This document shows positions 1 through 10,495 of a DNA stretch of 64,000 bases, one piece after another; the first letter of the stretch is position 1; the number at the start of each line of letters is the position of its first letter. The position numbers and the translations under genes are program-made. This DNA comes from Salminus brasiliensis (lineage: Eukaryota > Chordata > Actinopteri > Characiformes > Bryconidae). Location of the stretch: the NCBI RefSeq assembly GCF_030463535.1, contig NC_132878.1, positions 86,899,355 to 86,963,354 on the forward strand. The letters run 5' to 3'. The notes below the pieces were generated by a model. It saw nothing but the letters and a program-made list of their open reading frames with translations, was not told the origin of the DNA and did no database searches.

Positions 1-275
1 GAAGGTAGAAGGCTTTAATGACTAAAGATAAAGGCTTTAATTAAGCCCTGGTTTGGGGCTGTTAAATAAAGTGTTTGCTCAGATATAACAGATATTCCAC
101 AAGCAGTCCGTAATGGCTTTGAGCTCTTTTCAGTTGTAAAAGTTGAGCAAAATGCATGAATTCCTCTAATAATGTATAAATGTATTGTATTTTATAAGGT
201 ATATTGTTCTTATTGTCTGTATGTCATTGTGTGAAATCAGATCTTTATGGAATCTGATTTTTAGTGTGTGTCATA

Positions 276-276
<1 letters not shown>

Positions 277-340
<64 letters not shown>
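277..340. repeat. (CT)n(GT)n microsatellite next to a galnt1 acceptor
   Basis: About 10 CT units followed by about 22 GT units end six bases before the exon at 346. The region 1-276 upstream is intron with nothing recognisable. Confidence 0.95.
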
Positions 341-342
<2 letters not shown>

Positions 343-345
343 CAG

Positions 346-444
346 ATTCGTAATGTGGAGACTAATCAGTGTCTGGACAACATGGCTAGGAAAGAAAATG
401 AGAAAGTGGGAATCTTTAACTGTCACGGCATGGGGGGCAACCAG
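346..444 (+). CDS. galnt1: galnt1 exon, first lectin repeat
   Basis: This 99-bp exon in phase 0 starts [12 protein letters not shown] and ends [10 protein letters not shown]. It is bounded by a CTGCAG acceptor and a GTGAGT donor. The acceptor follows directly on a compound CT/GT microsatellite. It encodes the first beta-trefoil repeat of the lectin domain, with the CLD motif whose Asp contacts GalNAc in this family. Confidence 0.92.
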
Positions 445-2033
445 GTGAGTCTCACACTCTCGTGTTCACCTTCTCACTCTCTCACTCTTCCACTCTCTCA
501 CAGGAACTGCATAGGATATAATTGTTTTCAGCATCATAACAAGAACATTGTCATTATTTTTTAACTGTACAGTGCTGATATCCTGTTCTTTGGCGTGAGG
601 TTAGCTAGCTGAAGAAATGGGAAAGCCAGTTGGCTAGTGTTGGCTTTTAGCATAGAATGGATGCTTGCTTGCTTCTCCAGCTTGAGTTCCCCCTCTGCCA
701 TTACAGGTCCTAATTTGCATAGCAACCTGAGGTTGCATATTTTCCTATATATAGCAGAGTCTGGTGGTGATTTCTTTATTAATCTACTTTTTTATTAGCA
801 GTGAACTGACACTGCTGAATCTCACACATGTTATGCCGCACACTCTAAATAATGTTACACTTAAGCTGCAGGATGAGTCTCATATTTATTGCTTCATAAT
901 AAGAGTTTCTGCAAACACAACATTAAGGCTTTGATGGATCGAATTACATTACAGCCACACTGAGGCAGAGTAATTAGATTAGATTTGAACCTCGGTCTAC
1001 CAGGTGAAGAGCAAGGAGAAGTGCTTTTCTAAAATCAAGGGTATTTTAGTATATATTGTTATGTTATTCTGCTTTTGTTGATGTAACTGTCCAAGGAGGA
1101 AGGCTTTCTACTAGATTTTGGAGCATTTCTGTGAGGATTTGACTGCGACAAGCATTAGTGAGGTCAGGATGTTGGATGATCACTCCTCCACTCATTCCAA
1201 AAGTATTGGATGGAGCTCCATCATTCCAGAGAAAACAGGTTCACTGCTCCACAACTCAATTCGGGGGGGTGGGGGTGGGGGGGGTTATATGTATTCCTCT
1301 AGCCCATGCCTGGCATTAGGCATGGTGCCAATAGGTTCATGTTTATCCCTAAGTCCTATACTATTGACAGTACGTCTCTACAGGGATTAGTGGTGTCCAG
1401 AAACATTTGGACATATTGTGTATTTTAATCATGTATTTGTATGTGGTGCAGTTTGGGCACCACAGTCACATAAGGCACACTTCTGCACATTCTATAGCAT
1501 AATTACTGTTTATGTGCTCAACAGATTGCAAAAAAAAAGCAAATGTACCCTGTGCAAAAGAAATAACCCATTATTTCTTTTTTGAATTGATTATATTTAA
1601 TTAAAACTTTTTTTTAGGCAGGGACCATGTTAAATCAGAATTCTACCAACAGAATATTTGAAAACTTAACCAAACACTGTTCTTAATGTCGATAAAGTGC
1701 AGCTCCCTGATGAACCTTTGTTATTTACCTGAGATGTTTAAACACTGTTTGTGTAATAGAGCAGAAATTTGAACAGCAGTGATGGGTAAAAGGTCCGTCT
1801 CTAATGCTGGCCCCTCTCTCTTCAGGTCTTCTCCTACACAGCAAATAAGGAGATCAGGACGGATGACCTGTGTCTGGACGTGTCCAAACTCAATGGTCCG
1901 GTCATGATGCTCAAGTGCCATCATCTAAAAGGCAACCAGCTCTGGGACTACGACCCACTGGTAAGTGTGTGTAGGACAGCTGTGGTGCTTTTGTTTATGA
2001 GCATAAATGTAGCATTGTTGAATTGAATACTTG

Positions 2034-2074
<41 letters not shown>

Positions 2075-5000
2075 GGGTGGTGAGAGAGAGAAAGACTGTC
2101 CATTTGTGTGTGCGCAGCTATGTGCATTTGACTCAGATCCTTCACCTCAAGGGCACTTATATACCTTCCTTGTCATATAGCATCTAAATCAGGCTTATTC
2201 CCATTCCAGGCTATCCGCAGTATGTGTGTGTGGGAAAGAGGGTGTGTATGTATGAGTAAATGTTGACTGTACATGTGCATACACACCCTCTCTCCCTATA
2301 GTGTGCCTTATATATGCAGTTTGAGGGCTGATTGTATAGTTAGGTTCAGACAGCTGTCACTGTGTCTAAATATCACACTAATGCCTCAGTATGTTAAAGA
2401 GCTCTGAGAGAGAGGAGGGGTGAGAGGGGGCAGTAAATGAGCGGAAAAAGGGAGAGGGGTTATGTAAAGAGAAGAAAAGCAGGGGAGAGAGAAAAGTAGA
2501 AATAAGGATAAGACAGTTAAAGGCAAACGTTTGGAGTCAGACTTTTGGCTGTTTACAGTTACCAGTTTAAAAAGCTAAAATATAAGTCAATATAATAGAT
2601 ATCTAATAAATAATATTACAAATGCTTTCTCCAAATTCAACATTAAATGTCTCTTTTAATGACAACTGCAGTCTCAGCATTATTCAACCCCCTGAATAGG
2701 GTCCCTCATAAGAGCACACATTTGCAAATCAGGTGGTAAATCAAGAGCTTCATTGGTTGCATCAGGTCTGCTTGAGATAAAACCACATCAAAGTCTACGC
2801 CTGCACTGGCTAGGGGTTTGTTGACTGCGATGTTTGATTGCATGTTAGAAATACGACAAAAAAAGTCAAAAGAGTTGTCCAGAAAAGTTCAGAGAAGGGA
2901 TCACTGCTTTCATAAACATGGAAAAGGATGCTAAATGAGATCAAAGGCACTGAATCTTCCTAGAGATGCAGCTGGAAGCTGTATTTAAAGGAGCATTGGC
3001 TACACTACCTGGACGTGGCAGGAGGAGGAAGCTATCATCGGCTGCCATCAGATTCCTGAGGAGGCAGGTGTGACTGCAGAAGAGCTGCAGCACAAATTGG
3101 TGTTAGCAGACACTGAGGTTTCAGTTTACGCAGTAGGTCTCATACGATCTCATAAGGTCTCCATGCCCACGCTTGTCTACTGACACATAAGCACAAGAAC
3201 AGTCGACTCCAATCTGCTCAAAGCTGTTTAAATAATCACAAGCACATGCTGGGAAAGCACCCTGGCTACACTGAAGCTTGGCGGTGGCTTGTGATGCTTT
3301 TGGGGCTGCTTTGCTTTCCCTGGAACAGGAAACCTGCAGCGTATGCAGGGCAATTATGAGGAGAGTACCTTAGGCCTTCTGTGAGGAAGCTGAAGCTTGG
3401 GCATCATTGGGCCTTCCAACAGGACAATTATCCCAAGCATACCTCAAAGTCCACCAAAGCTTGGTTTCAGAAGTCCTGGAAGGTCCTGTAGTGGTCGTCA
3501 CAGTCACCTAACTTGAACTCCCTAGAAAATATTTGGTGGGATTTGAAGGCGTTGGTTGTCTGGCTATGCATCTTGTGTGCAGCAGATCATAACAGCAGAA
3601 GATGCTCTACTAAGTGTCAAGAAGGGGTTGAGTAATTCTGAAACTGCAGTCATCATTAAAAGTGGCATTCTGTGTTGAATTCGGTGAAACCATTCGTTCT
3701 ATTAGTTGTGTGTGTGAGATATTTAAATTAGTATTGTTTGATTGGTTTACTGCAAACAGCTGAAAGATGGGGTTGAATTCTTATTCTTAAGGTGGCTTTG
3801 AATTCGTAGATGAGAGAATAAAGCAGGGAGAGGGGGTGTGCAGGGTGAGAGAAAGAGAAGGGTAGAAGGGAAGAGACGGGAGAGTAAGAGGGGGAGAGTG
3901 ATGTGGAGGGTCAGTCTGAAAAGTGCTCTCTGCGTGGCACTGAAGCTTCTGTTGGCTGAAGGAAACAACTGTCACTCCAAGCTCTCTCTCTCTCCCGCTC
4001 TCTCGCTCTTCCCTCCAGCACTCCACATCATTCTGGCCCCGTGCCTAGAGAGAAATAGGAGGGGGGAAGCAAAGAGACAGAGAGGGAAAAAAGGACAGAC
4101 AGGAAGAATGGGTGGGAGAGAGAGAGCGATAGAGAGAGACAGGTGAAATGGAGGACTGCAACAGCCTCTCCACTGTCAGATAAGATGCTCTGTTTTTCTT
4201 GCCCAGAAAGAGACAGCCATGGTGAGGGACACTCAGACATACAGACAGACCGACAGACAGACGGACGAAGAGAGAGCCAGGGAGAAAAGGAGTGCAGATA
4301 GATGAGTGAATCTCTTGCCAAAGAAGCACCTCTCCTGCATTTATTACCATACATTACCATCACTCACACACTGAGGTGTGTGGGTTTTGTTAGCACAGTT
4401 GTATTAGTGTGTTTTACGTCCTGGATAATTGAAACTTTAGAACCCACATCTTACCTAAAGCCTCACAAACATGCCAGCGTGAAGACTTCCGTATGACGTT
4501 CGCTGTGACTTAATGTAGCCTTCATGTTGGTGTGCATACATGTGTCTCAGGAGTTAAGAAGAATGACATCATCCCATCCAAATGCAAAATATGGATGTAA
4601 AATACACCGTAATTCGATAAATAAGCTACAAAAACAAAAAAAACTACGAAAATGGCATTCAGATAGCCACCTATACTCACCAAGCACTTTATTATGAACA
4701 CCAGTACGCACAGCAGTGCATCAAATCGTGCAGATATGGGCCAGCAGCTTCAGGTAATGTTTCAGTCAACAGTCAACAGTCTGTAGAATTTCCTCAGGTT
4801 GGTGTAATAGAAAACACAAATGTTGAGCGGCGGCTCTTCAGACGAAAACCCCTTACTTGGTTGGAGCTGACAGAAAGACCACAGTACCTCAGTGTGCAGA
4901 AAAGCATCTTGGAATGTAGAGCATGTTGAAGCTTGAGGTGGATGAGCTTAAGGCCAGGTCAGGTTCCAGCTCCTTCAGCCAAGAACAGAAAACTGAGGCT

Positions 5001-5546
5001 GCAGTAGACATAGGCTCACCACAACTGTACAGCTGAGGACTGGAGAGACATAGTCTGGTCTGATGAATCTGGAGTCACAGAGGTGGTAGGGTCAGAATTT
5101 GGTGTCGACATCATGAATCCATGAACCCAACCTGCCTTGTGTAAATAGTCCAGGCTGATGGAGGTGGTGTAATGGTGTGGGGAGGTTTTTATGGCACACC
5201 AATCATCATGTGAATGCCACAGCCTGTTTGAGTATTGGTGCAGTGTTCAGTGATTGTGTATAACTGCTACCACTTTTTGTACTGTTTGCCATAAGGATTG
5301 AGACAGAGTGATTATCAGACATAAGTGCAGAGTTTACTGACAGTACTTGAACACAGCCAAGTTGTGTTCAAGGGTTGTTTTCAGAGGTTGGCCAGTAGGC
5401 CTCTTAGTTCCAGTGGAGGGAATCGCAATGCTTCAGCAAACCAAGACATTTTGGACTGTTGTACGCTTCCAGCATGACTGTGCCACAGAGAACAGAGCCC
5501 TAACGTCAGCCCCATCAAACTTCTTTCTCATGGAGATTTAGTATAT

Positions 5547-5586
<40 letters not shown>

Positions 5587-5763
5587 CATTGCATCTCTCG
5601 TTCTCTCTCTCTGCAGAAGCTGAGTCTGCTGCATGTGAACAGTAATCAGTGTTTGGATAAAGCGTCAGAGGACGACAGTCAGGTGCCCAGTGTCAGAGAC
5701 TGCACGGGCAGCCGCTCTCAGCAGTGGCTGCTCCGCAACGTCACACTGCCCGAAATCTTCTGA
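346..5763 (+). CDS. galnt1: galnt1, 3' end of gene (last three coding exons)
   Basis: Polypeptide N-acetylgalactosaminyltransferase 1 is a Golgi type II membrane enzyme that transfers GalNAc from UDP-GalNAc to Ser/Thr, the first step of mucin-type O-glycosylation. Three exons (346-444, 1826-1960, 5617-5763) join in phase 0 and give 126 residues, most of the C-terminal ricin-type lectin domain. Three CLD motifs (QCLDNMA, LCLDVSK, QCLDKAS) and QxW-type motifs (GNQLW, SQQW) mark the three lectin repeats; the first has QVF in place of QxW. The end, [11 protein letters not shown], is the ending I recall for vertebrate GALNT1 and separates it from GALNT13. The catalytic domain and transmembrane anchor lie upstream of the window. 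The gene is convergent with tmem245. Product assignment is firm; paralogue choice is by remembered sequence. Confidence 0.93.
445..1825 (+). other. galnt1: galnt1 intron
   Basis: The intron has GT-AG ends. It contains one copy of the M1 inverted-repeat element (about 1025-1425). The rest, including 500-1000 and 1430-1800, shows no gene or known repeat to me. Confidence 0.8.
1025..1425 (+). mobile_element. M1 MITE, copy a
   Basis: Carries the family blocks TTCTAAAATCAAGGGTATT, AGGATGTTGGATGATCAC, GGCATTAGGCATGGTGCCA and a 3' end GTGTCCAGAAACATTTGG ACATATTGTGTA. The 5' terminal repeat is missing. M1 looks like a Tc1/mariner-type non-autonomous element; other copies in this window are listed separately. 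Confidence 0.75.
1826..1960 (+). CDS. galnt1: galnt1 exon, second lectin repeat
   Basis: This 135-bp exon in phase 0 runs from [10 protein letters not shown] to [10 protein letters not shown]. The acceptor is CTCTCTTCAG and the donor GTAAGT. It holds the LCLDVSK motif and a complete Q-x-W (QLW), the second lectin repeat. There is no frameshift or stop. Confidence 0.93.
2035..2073. repeat. (TG)n microsatellite
   Basis: About 19 TG units in the last galnt1 intron, 75 bp after the donor at 1961. Confidence 0.95.
2650..3780 (+). mobile_element. Decayed Tc1/mariner-like transposon
   Basis: Broken reading frames give Tc1 transposase landmarks: a [15 protein letters not shown] stretch (normally DNDPKH, the second catalytic Asp region, here Asp to Tyr) and [15 protein letters not shown], the conserved third-acidic-residue block. 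Ends are related inverted repeats around ATTCAACCCCCT (about 2685) and AGGGGTTGAGTAATTCTGA (about 3625), with outer GGGGTTGAAT near 3770. Stops and shifts show it is long dead. Confidence 0.8.
3797..4150 (+). repeat. Purine-rich low-complexity tract
   Basis: Two GA-rich blocks (about 3797-3910 and 4046-4150, continuing to a CAGA run at 4230-4262) in the galnt1 intron. Open frames on both strands here are composition artefacts. Confidence 0.8.
4680..5530 (+). mobile_element. Second decayed Tc1-like transposon
   Basis: Contains blocks typical of fish Tc1-like elements: TTGAGGCGGATG-like text near 4932, CTGAGGCTGCAGTAGACA, TCTGATGAATCTGGAGTC, GGTAGGGTCAGAATTTGG and GGTGTAATGGTGTGGGGA, and downstream CAGCATGACTGTGCCACA. 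Many stops and shifts. It lies in the last galnt1 intron; boundaries are approximate. Confidence 0.75.
5548..5584. repeat. (TG)n microsatellite before the last galnt1 exon
   Basis: About 18 TG units, ending 32 bp upstream of the exon at 5617, with a CT-rich tract between. Confidence 0.95.
5617..5763 (+). CDS. galnt1: galnt1 terminal coding exon
   Basis: This 147-bp stretch starts [15 protein letters not shown] and ends [11 protein letters not shown] followed by TGA at 5761-5763. The acceptor is CTCTCTGCAG, about 30 nt downstream of a TG microsatellite. It encodes the third lectin repeat (QCLDK, SQQW). An N-V-T sequon lies close to the C terminus. Confidence 0.94.
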   Translation, partial: KLSLLHVNSNQCLDKASEDDSQVPSVRDCTGSRSQQWLLRNVTLPEIF

Positions 5764-6156
5764 GCACACACTCGCACACGATGACCCACGGAGAGGCAGA
5801 CGGACAGGCTCTCGACACCGCTGATGGTGGAGAGATGGAGAAAGAGCGTGAGAGGGAGCGAGCCTGCAGGTCACCTCTGTACTCCTCTTTCATTTCCTGG
5901 AGGTGCACTTTGGAGGCGGAGCCAAAATAACACACGTACATATGTAAATGAATCTCCCCATCACTCCACTTTACCGAGACGAGGAACGCGATGGAGAGAG
6001 AGAGAGACATAGAAGGAAAGCGTGAGAGAGAGAGAACATGATTCTGTCTTCTGTGCAGAAAGCTTGGTACCTTTGTCTTCCTTTGAGGAGCAGAGGGGTT
6101 TCGGTGATGTTTACAAGGTTGCCTCCCTTTTAGAATATCAGATTGTGTGCATGTGC

Positions 6157-6188
<32 letters not shown>

Positions 6189-6557
6189 TGGTGTGTATGT
6201 GTGTCTGTCTGTGGTTACACAGAAGAGTTTCATCTCTTTTTTTTTATTTAAATCTTTCTGGATAAAATTAGACTGTGGGTATAAGTAGTGACCACATCCA
6301 GCTGAAACTCACGATTTTGTGTGTGTTTGTGTGTGTGAGCGTGAGCGATGCATATCAGGATGGATCTCCATGCATCTGTGGATGCTTAAGTGATGTGCTC
6401 TTCTGATTGGCCCAGCTTTGAAGCGTGAGCCCCCCCTGCTGGCCACTGGTCAGCTTCATCATCAGCTCACCCAGCTCAGAAAGGACAGCCTGCCCAAAGA
6501 GAAAGATCAGTGAATATCAGTGAACTCAGAAAATCATTCATATCTTAAAGTTAGACG

Positions 6558-6592
<35 letters not shown>

Positions 6593-6630
6593 ACATATTT
6601 TTATGAGTGCCACAAGCAAGTACCTTCATA

Positions 6631-8523
6631 CAGTGGCATGCAAAAGTTTGGGCAACCCTGGTCAAAATATCTGCTATTGTGAAAAGTTATGCTTTTATGA
6701 TGCTTTCTGCTTTCTTCATGCATAGTTGTTTTTGGTCCATATTTCCAGTTTCAAAGTAAGTATTTTAAGACCTTTTTATTCCACTGATATAATAATAATA
6801 ATAATAAAATAGCATAATAATGCAATTCGATTATTATGCTAATATTTAAATATTCAGACGCTGAGATTGGATCATTAAAATTGAATTTAATAAATACATT
6901 TTAAATTCAATTTAATTTTGTAAATATCTAATATAAGAATAAAATAAAAATCGTCAATATAGTGGTTTGATTACATTAACAGGTTCTCCTCTGAACACAA
7001 AACTCTGTTCAGAACAGATTGCAGTGGATCTCATTTTTCAGATCAGCAAAATAGGAGGACAAACGTTGCTGTTTGTCCAGAGTGACGTAACTTACGATGT
7101 GTGTCCGTTACCAGTATATTACCATTCTCATATTAAGACAGACCAATCACCTTTTGTGCTGTTAGTGGCTGTGTTTTTAACTCACTATACTCTCAGTGTG
7201 TATCTGGCAGTTAGTGGTATTAAAAATCACGTTAGTTTTACACCTTTGGAAAATCCAACGCAGTGCTTCCACAACCATTCGGAAGATCACGCCTGGAGTG
7301 CATGGTGGCCTAGAACCTTTCCGTGACGCTTGTTTTACAAGCATTTCTGTTTGTCTTGTGTTGAAATGCAAGCTACAAATGCTGATGTGTGGCGTGAATA
7401 AACTGTGTGAAAGACTATGGCAGCAGTAAAGCTTTGGCAGTTAATCCGCAATCCACATGATCCATACCCGTCGCATTGATAAATTGGTCATTGCACACAT
7501 TGCATTCTCTATGGAAGTTCAGGGCCATATATTGTACATACTCATCGTGACAGGCCTAGTTGGTACATTAATAACTTGCACACACATTACAGATTACAAT
7601 AATGTGCACAACCAACCATTACCAGCAGCTGCACTTTTAAAAAAATAAGAACTATGTACCATCTAACACTGATTCTCTGCCATGTTAAAAGCCTGAAGGT
7701 CACCTCAACTCAGCTGAGTTAGCTTTGAATTTCCCACTAGAAATTAGAACTTGGGGGGGGCAACTTGATGTGCAACTTCCAAGTCAGGAGCTTGTATTTA
7801 CTGTAATACCAAAAGCATGTGAATGCAGCATAAACAGCACACTGTTTGGCAAGTATCACAGCTTGTAAGTGCTTTTTCTAGCAGCTAACAGTCTTTCTAT
7901 TCCTGTCTGGGGTATTTGGACCTATTCTTCCTTGCAAATCTCACATTTGTATCCACAGATGATTAGGTCTTGGAACTGTGAGGGCCATGGCAAAACTCCA
8001 AAGTAGTCCATTATGAATTTGAGGTATGTTTAGGATTGTTTTCCTGATTTCATATTCAACTTTATTACAAACAGTATGATGTTTCCAAGTTTTTCTGCTT
8101 TTTTTGAATCCATTCTTCTCCATACCACATGTCCCACTGTGCCAATGGCTGCAACACATGCAAGACCGATCCACCCACATGCTTAACAGTTGGAGAGATG
8201 ATCTTTTCATTGAATTCTGGACCCATTTTCTGTTAATGGGTGCAGTTTCTTTGAAAACGTCTGATGCTGAAATGTTTGGGGAGGATGCAGGAAAGGTTCT
8301 ATTTAAATGACTCTTCCATGAAGGTCATCCAGAGTCCAGAATATCTCCTGAATGCCTTTTACAGTCAGTTTACCTTTCTAGCAATCCTTCGAGCAAATCT
8401 CTTGGAAAGTTTTCTTGACCTTCACCTATTCTGTTAACTGCCGTTTCTTAACTACATTGCAGACTGAACTATTTGCAGTAACCGAGCTTTACACAGGAGC
8501 GCCCAGACTTTTACACACCGCTG
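6631..8523. mobile_element. DNA transposon with terminal inverted repeats, inserted in galnt1 3' flank
   Basis: The left end CAGTGGCATGCAAAAGTTTG at 6631 matches the reverse of the right end (8501-8523), which reads CAGCGGTGTGTAAAAGTCTG on the - strand. Both ends are flanked by TA, as for Tc1/mariner. Internal text such as GGCTGCAACACATGCAAG and GACCGATCCACCCACATGC (8150-8183) recurs in related copies near 11900 and 17030. No intact transposase frame is seen. An AT-rich part (6780-6950) may be a further insertion. Confidence 0.75.
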
Positions 8524-9517
8524 TATTTCTACATGAAGAGATTTTCTTCTGTTCTTGTTCTTGCCATTTGTTTGCTGTCTGTTTGTAATGGGATGGTCAT
8601 TTAGTGCTAACACACAGACTTGCCCAGCACTGGGCTCATCCTGACCAGTTGCCTTCCTCTGAATTGAAGCCTTCTGGCTTGTAATGAACTGTTATCCATG
8701 AGCACAGGAGTGATTCTGTTAGGACAGATGAATTCAGTAACGTGTTGTCTTATCATTTACAGATTCAAGGGCTTAGGCTTGCTGTACGCGTGAGAGAAAG
8801 TGTGTGGATGGTTGGTTGTGTGTGTGTGTGTGTTTTTTGGGGGGTTTATTTTATATACTCTACATCATTACTGCTATTACAGTCATGTGCATGTGGTTTC
8901 CTATATTTGAAATCATTGGTTAACACACACAGTTTAGTTCTTTTTTGTTTTTTTTAACCTTGCGGTGAAGGCTGAAAGAGATTTCACTTGGTGTTCTTTG
9001 ACATTTCCTGTCCATGCACTTCACTGACTCAATGTTTTTAGTTTTCTTTTGCTTTCTGAAATCATGTTGCTTTAATGTCCTGTTAGCCTCTCTGTGCTCT
9101 GTGCTCCGGGTTCAGCAGAGGCTGCAAATAAACAGAATGCTGCTGAGCACTGATTAGAGGGATGACAGACATAGTGATCACCCCCCTTCACACTCTTTCT
9201 CCCTCCTCTCTTGCCCTCTGTGACTCAGAATATCATCATAAAGGACGAGCGGGAAGTTTCCCCTGGGAATACGGAACACACGGCACGAAGGAATTCACGT
9301 TTTTGGGTTTTCTTTTTTCTTTTTTTTCTTGAGTGAATGAATGAACTCCCTTATCGGTGAAAAGTAGGACATGCTTCAAAGTCAGAGAGGGACATCAGAT
9401 GGACCTGCCCGTCATTGCACATCCAAGCCCCGAACGAACGGCTAGAGTTTACAGAGTTTTCCCCTCAGTCTGTTGGTGACCGGGTGTCTATACAGAGCTG
9501 TGTATGTGTACGTGTCC

Positions 9518-9550
<33 letters not shown>

Positions 9551-9688
9551 TGAGTGAGAGCAGCATGCAAGTGTGTGTTTGTGTTTCTATCTGTCAAAAG
9601 GATGTCTCTCTTTTTTTTTTTTTTGACTGTGGGCGTGGCCTGATGATGGACAGGTCAGGACACTTGGAGCTGATCCACAGGCTGGAGG

Positions 9689-9694
9689 AATAAA
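9689..9694 (+). terminator. galnt1: Candidate distal poly(A) signal of galnt1
   Basis: AATAAA followed by T/G-rich sequence within 60 bp. It is one of three + strand AATAAA hexamers after the stop codon (others at 7397 and 9127) and is chosen only as the last before clear repeats. Confidence 0.25.
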
Positions 9695-10224
9695 TGGAAA
9701 GTTTACAGTCCAGCTTCTGCTCTGCTGTCTCTTTTCTATACACATAAGCCACCCCTGACACACACACACACACACACTTTTCATGCACACTAAGTAAGGG
9801 AGCTCCTTTTTCAGCTCCACCCATTTTCAGAGTTCTCATGTTGAATGTGTGATTCAGGGTTCTGAGCTGTAAGCAAGGTGGTTTGGTATGGAATGGTTTA
9901 GAGTAGAGAAACCTATCACCCTGATCTCTTTACAGTGATGCTGACGGGAACCTGGAGAATGGAAAATCTTTCTTAACCTTCAGTAAACCTTCAGTGTAAA
10001 ACTATTTTATTCCAAGTCCTTCTCAGAACATTTCTCTTAGTCCATTTATCATAACATCCTAATATGAAATAGAGCAGATACCAGATTCAAATAATCCACA
10101 ACTACTTACACTTACAAAGTTCAAAATTTATCAAAAAATCTCAGTCTCATTTCTATATATTTATATGTGACGTACTTGAGTACAGAAGAATTCTTCTTTT
10201 GATCAGTATGGATTATATTTTGGC

Positions 10225-10495
10225 TCCAAGCGCTCCTGTGGACTAAGGTGCTGCCACTATGACCCAAAGATCGCTGGTTTGAATCCTGCCATCAGCAGCC
10301 GGCGCCTGTGAGAGCACAATTGGCCTTGCTCTCTCTCCCCACTTTATTTAAGTGTGATGCTGGGCGTCTGCTAGCCGATGCATCAGAGCCGAGTACCCGG
10401 CCCTTTTCTCTGTTGATGTTGCACCGAAGTATTCAGTGTGGGGAGCATTGCATTAAATGGGGAGAGTACTAATGAGTGAGTTGGGTAAAATCCAG
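10225..10495 (+). repeat. tRNA-derived SINE (S2 family)
   Basis: A B-box-like GGTTTGAATCCTG at about 10277 is followed by CAGCAGCCGGCGCC, GAGAGCACAATTGGCC and CTGCTAGCCGATGCA, and ends near GGGGAGAGTACTAATGAG. The same order is seen at 63230-63600, so this is a dispersed family. Confidence 0.8.

Larger units (their letters stand above)
5764..9720 (+). other. galnt1: galnt1 3' UTR and downstream flank, end not determined
   Basis: No other gene is visible after the galnt1 stop. Canonical AATAAA hexamers on the + strand occur at 7397-7402, 9127-9132 and 9689-9694; which is used cannot be told from sequence. A TG microsatellite (about 6163-6192) and a T tract (about 6563-6588) are present. The 6631-8523 part is a transposon with terminal inverted repeats, so a long 3' UTR would include it. 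The 8560-9700 part has no recognisable repeat and is the best candidate for genuine distal UTR. Confidence 0.4.

Noticed and set aside
9240..9300. Possible conserved regulatory site (GGGAAGTTTCCCCTGGGA)
   Set aside because: NF-kB-like palindrome in the probable galnt1 3' flank, but a single match with no supporting context.
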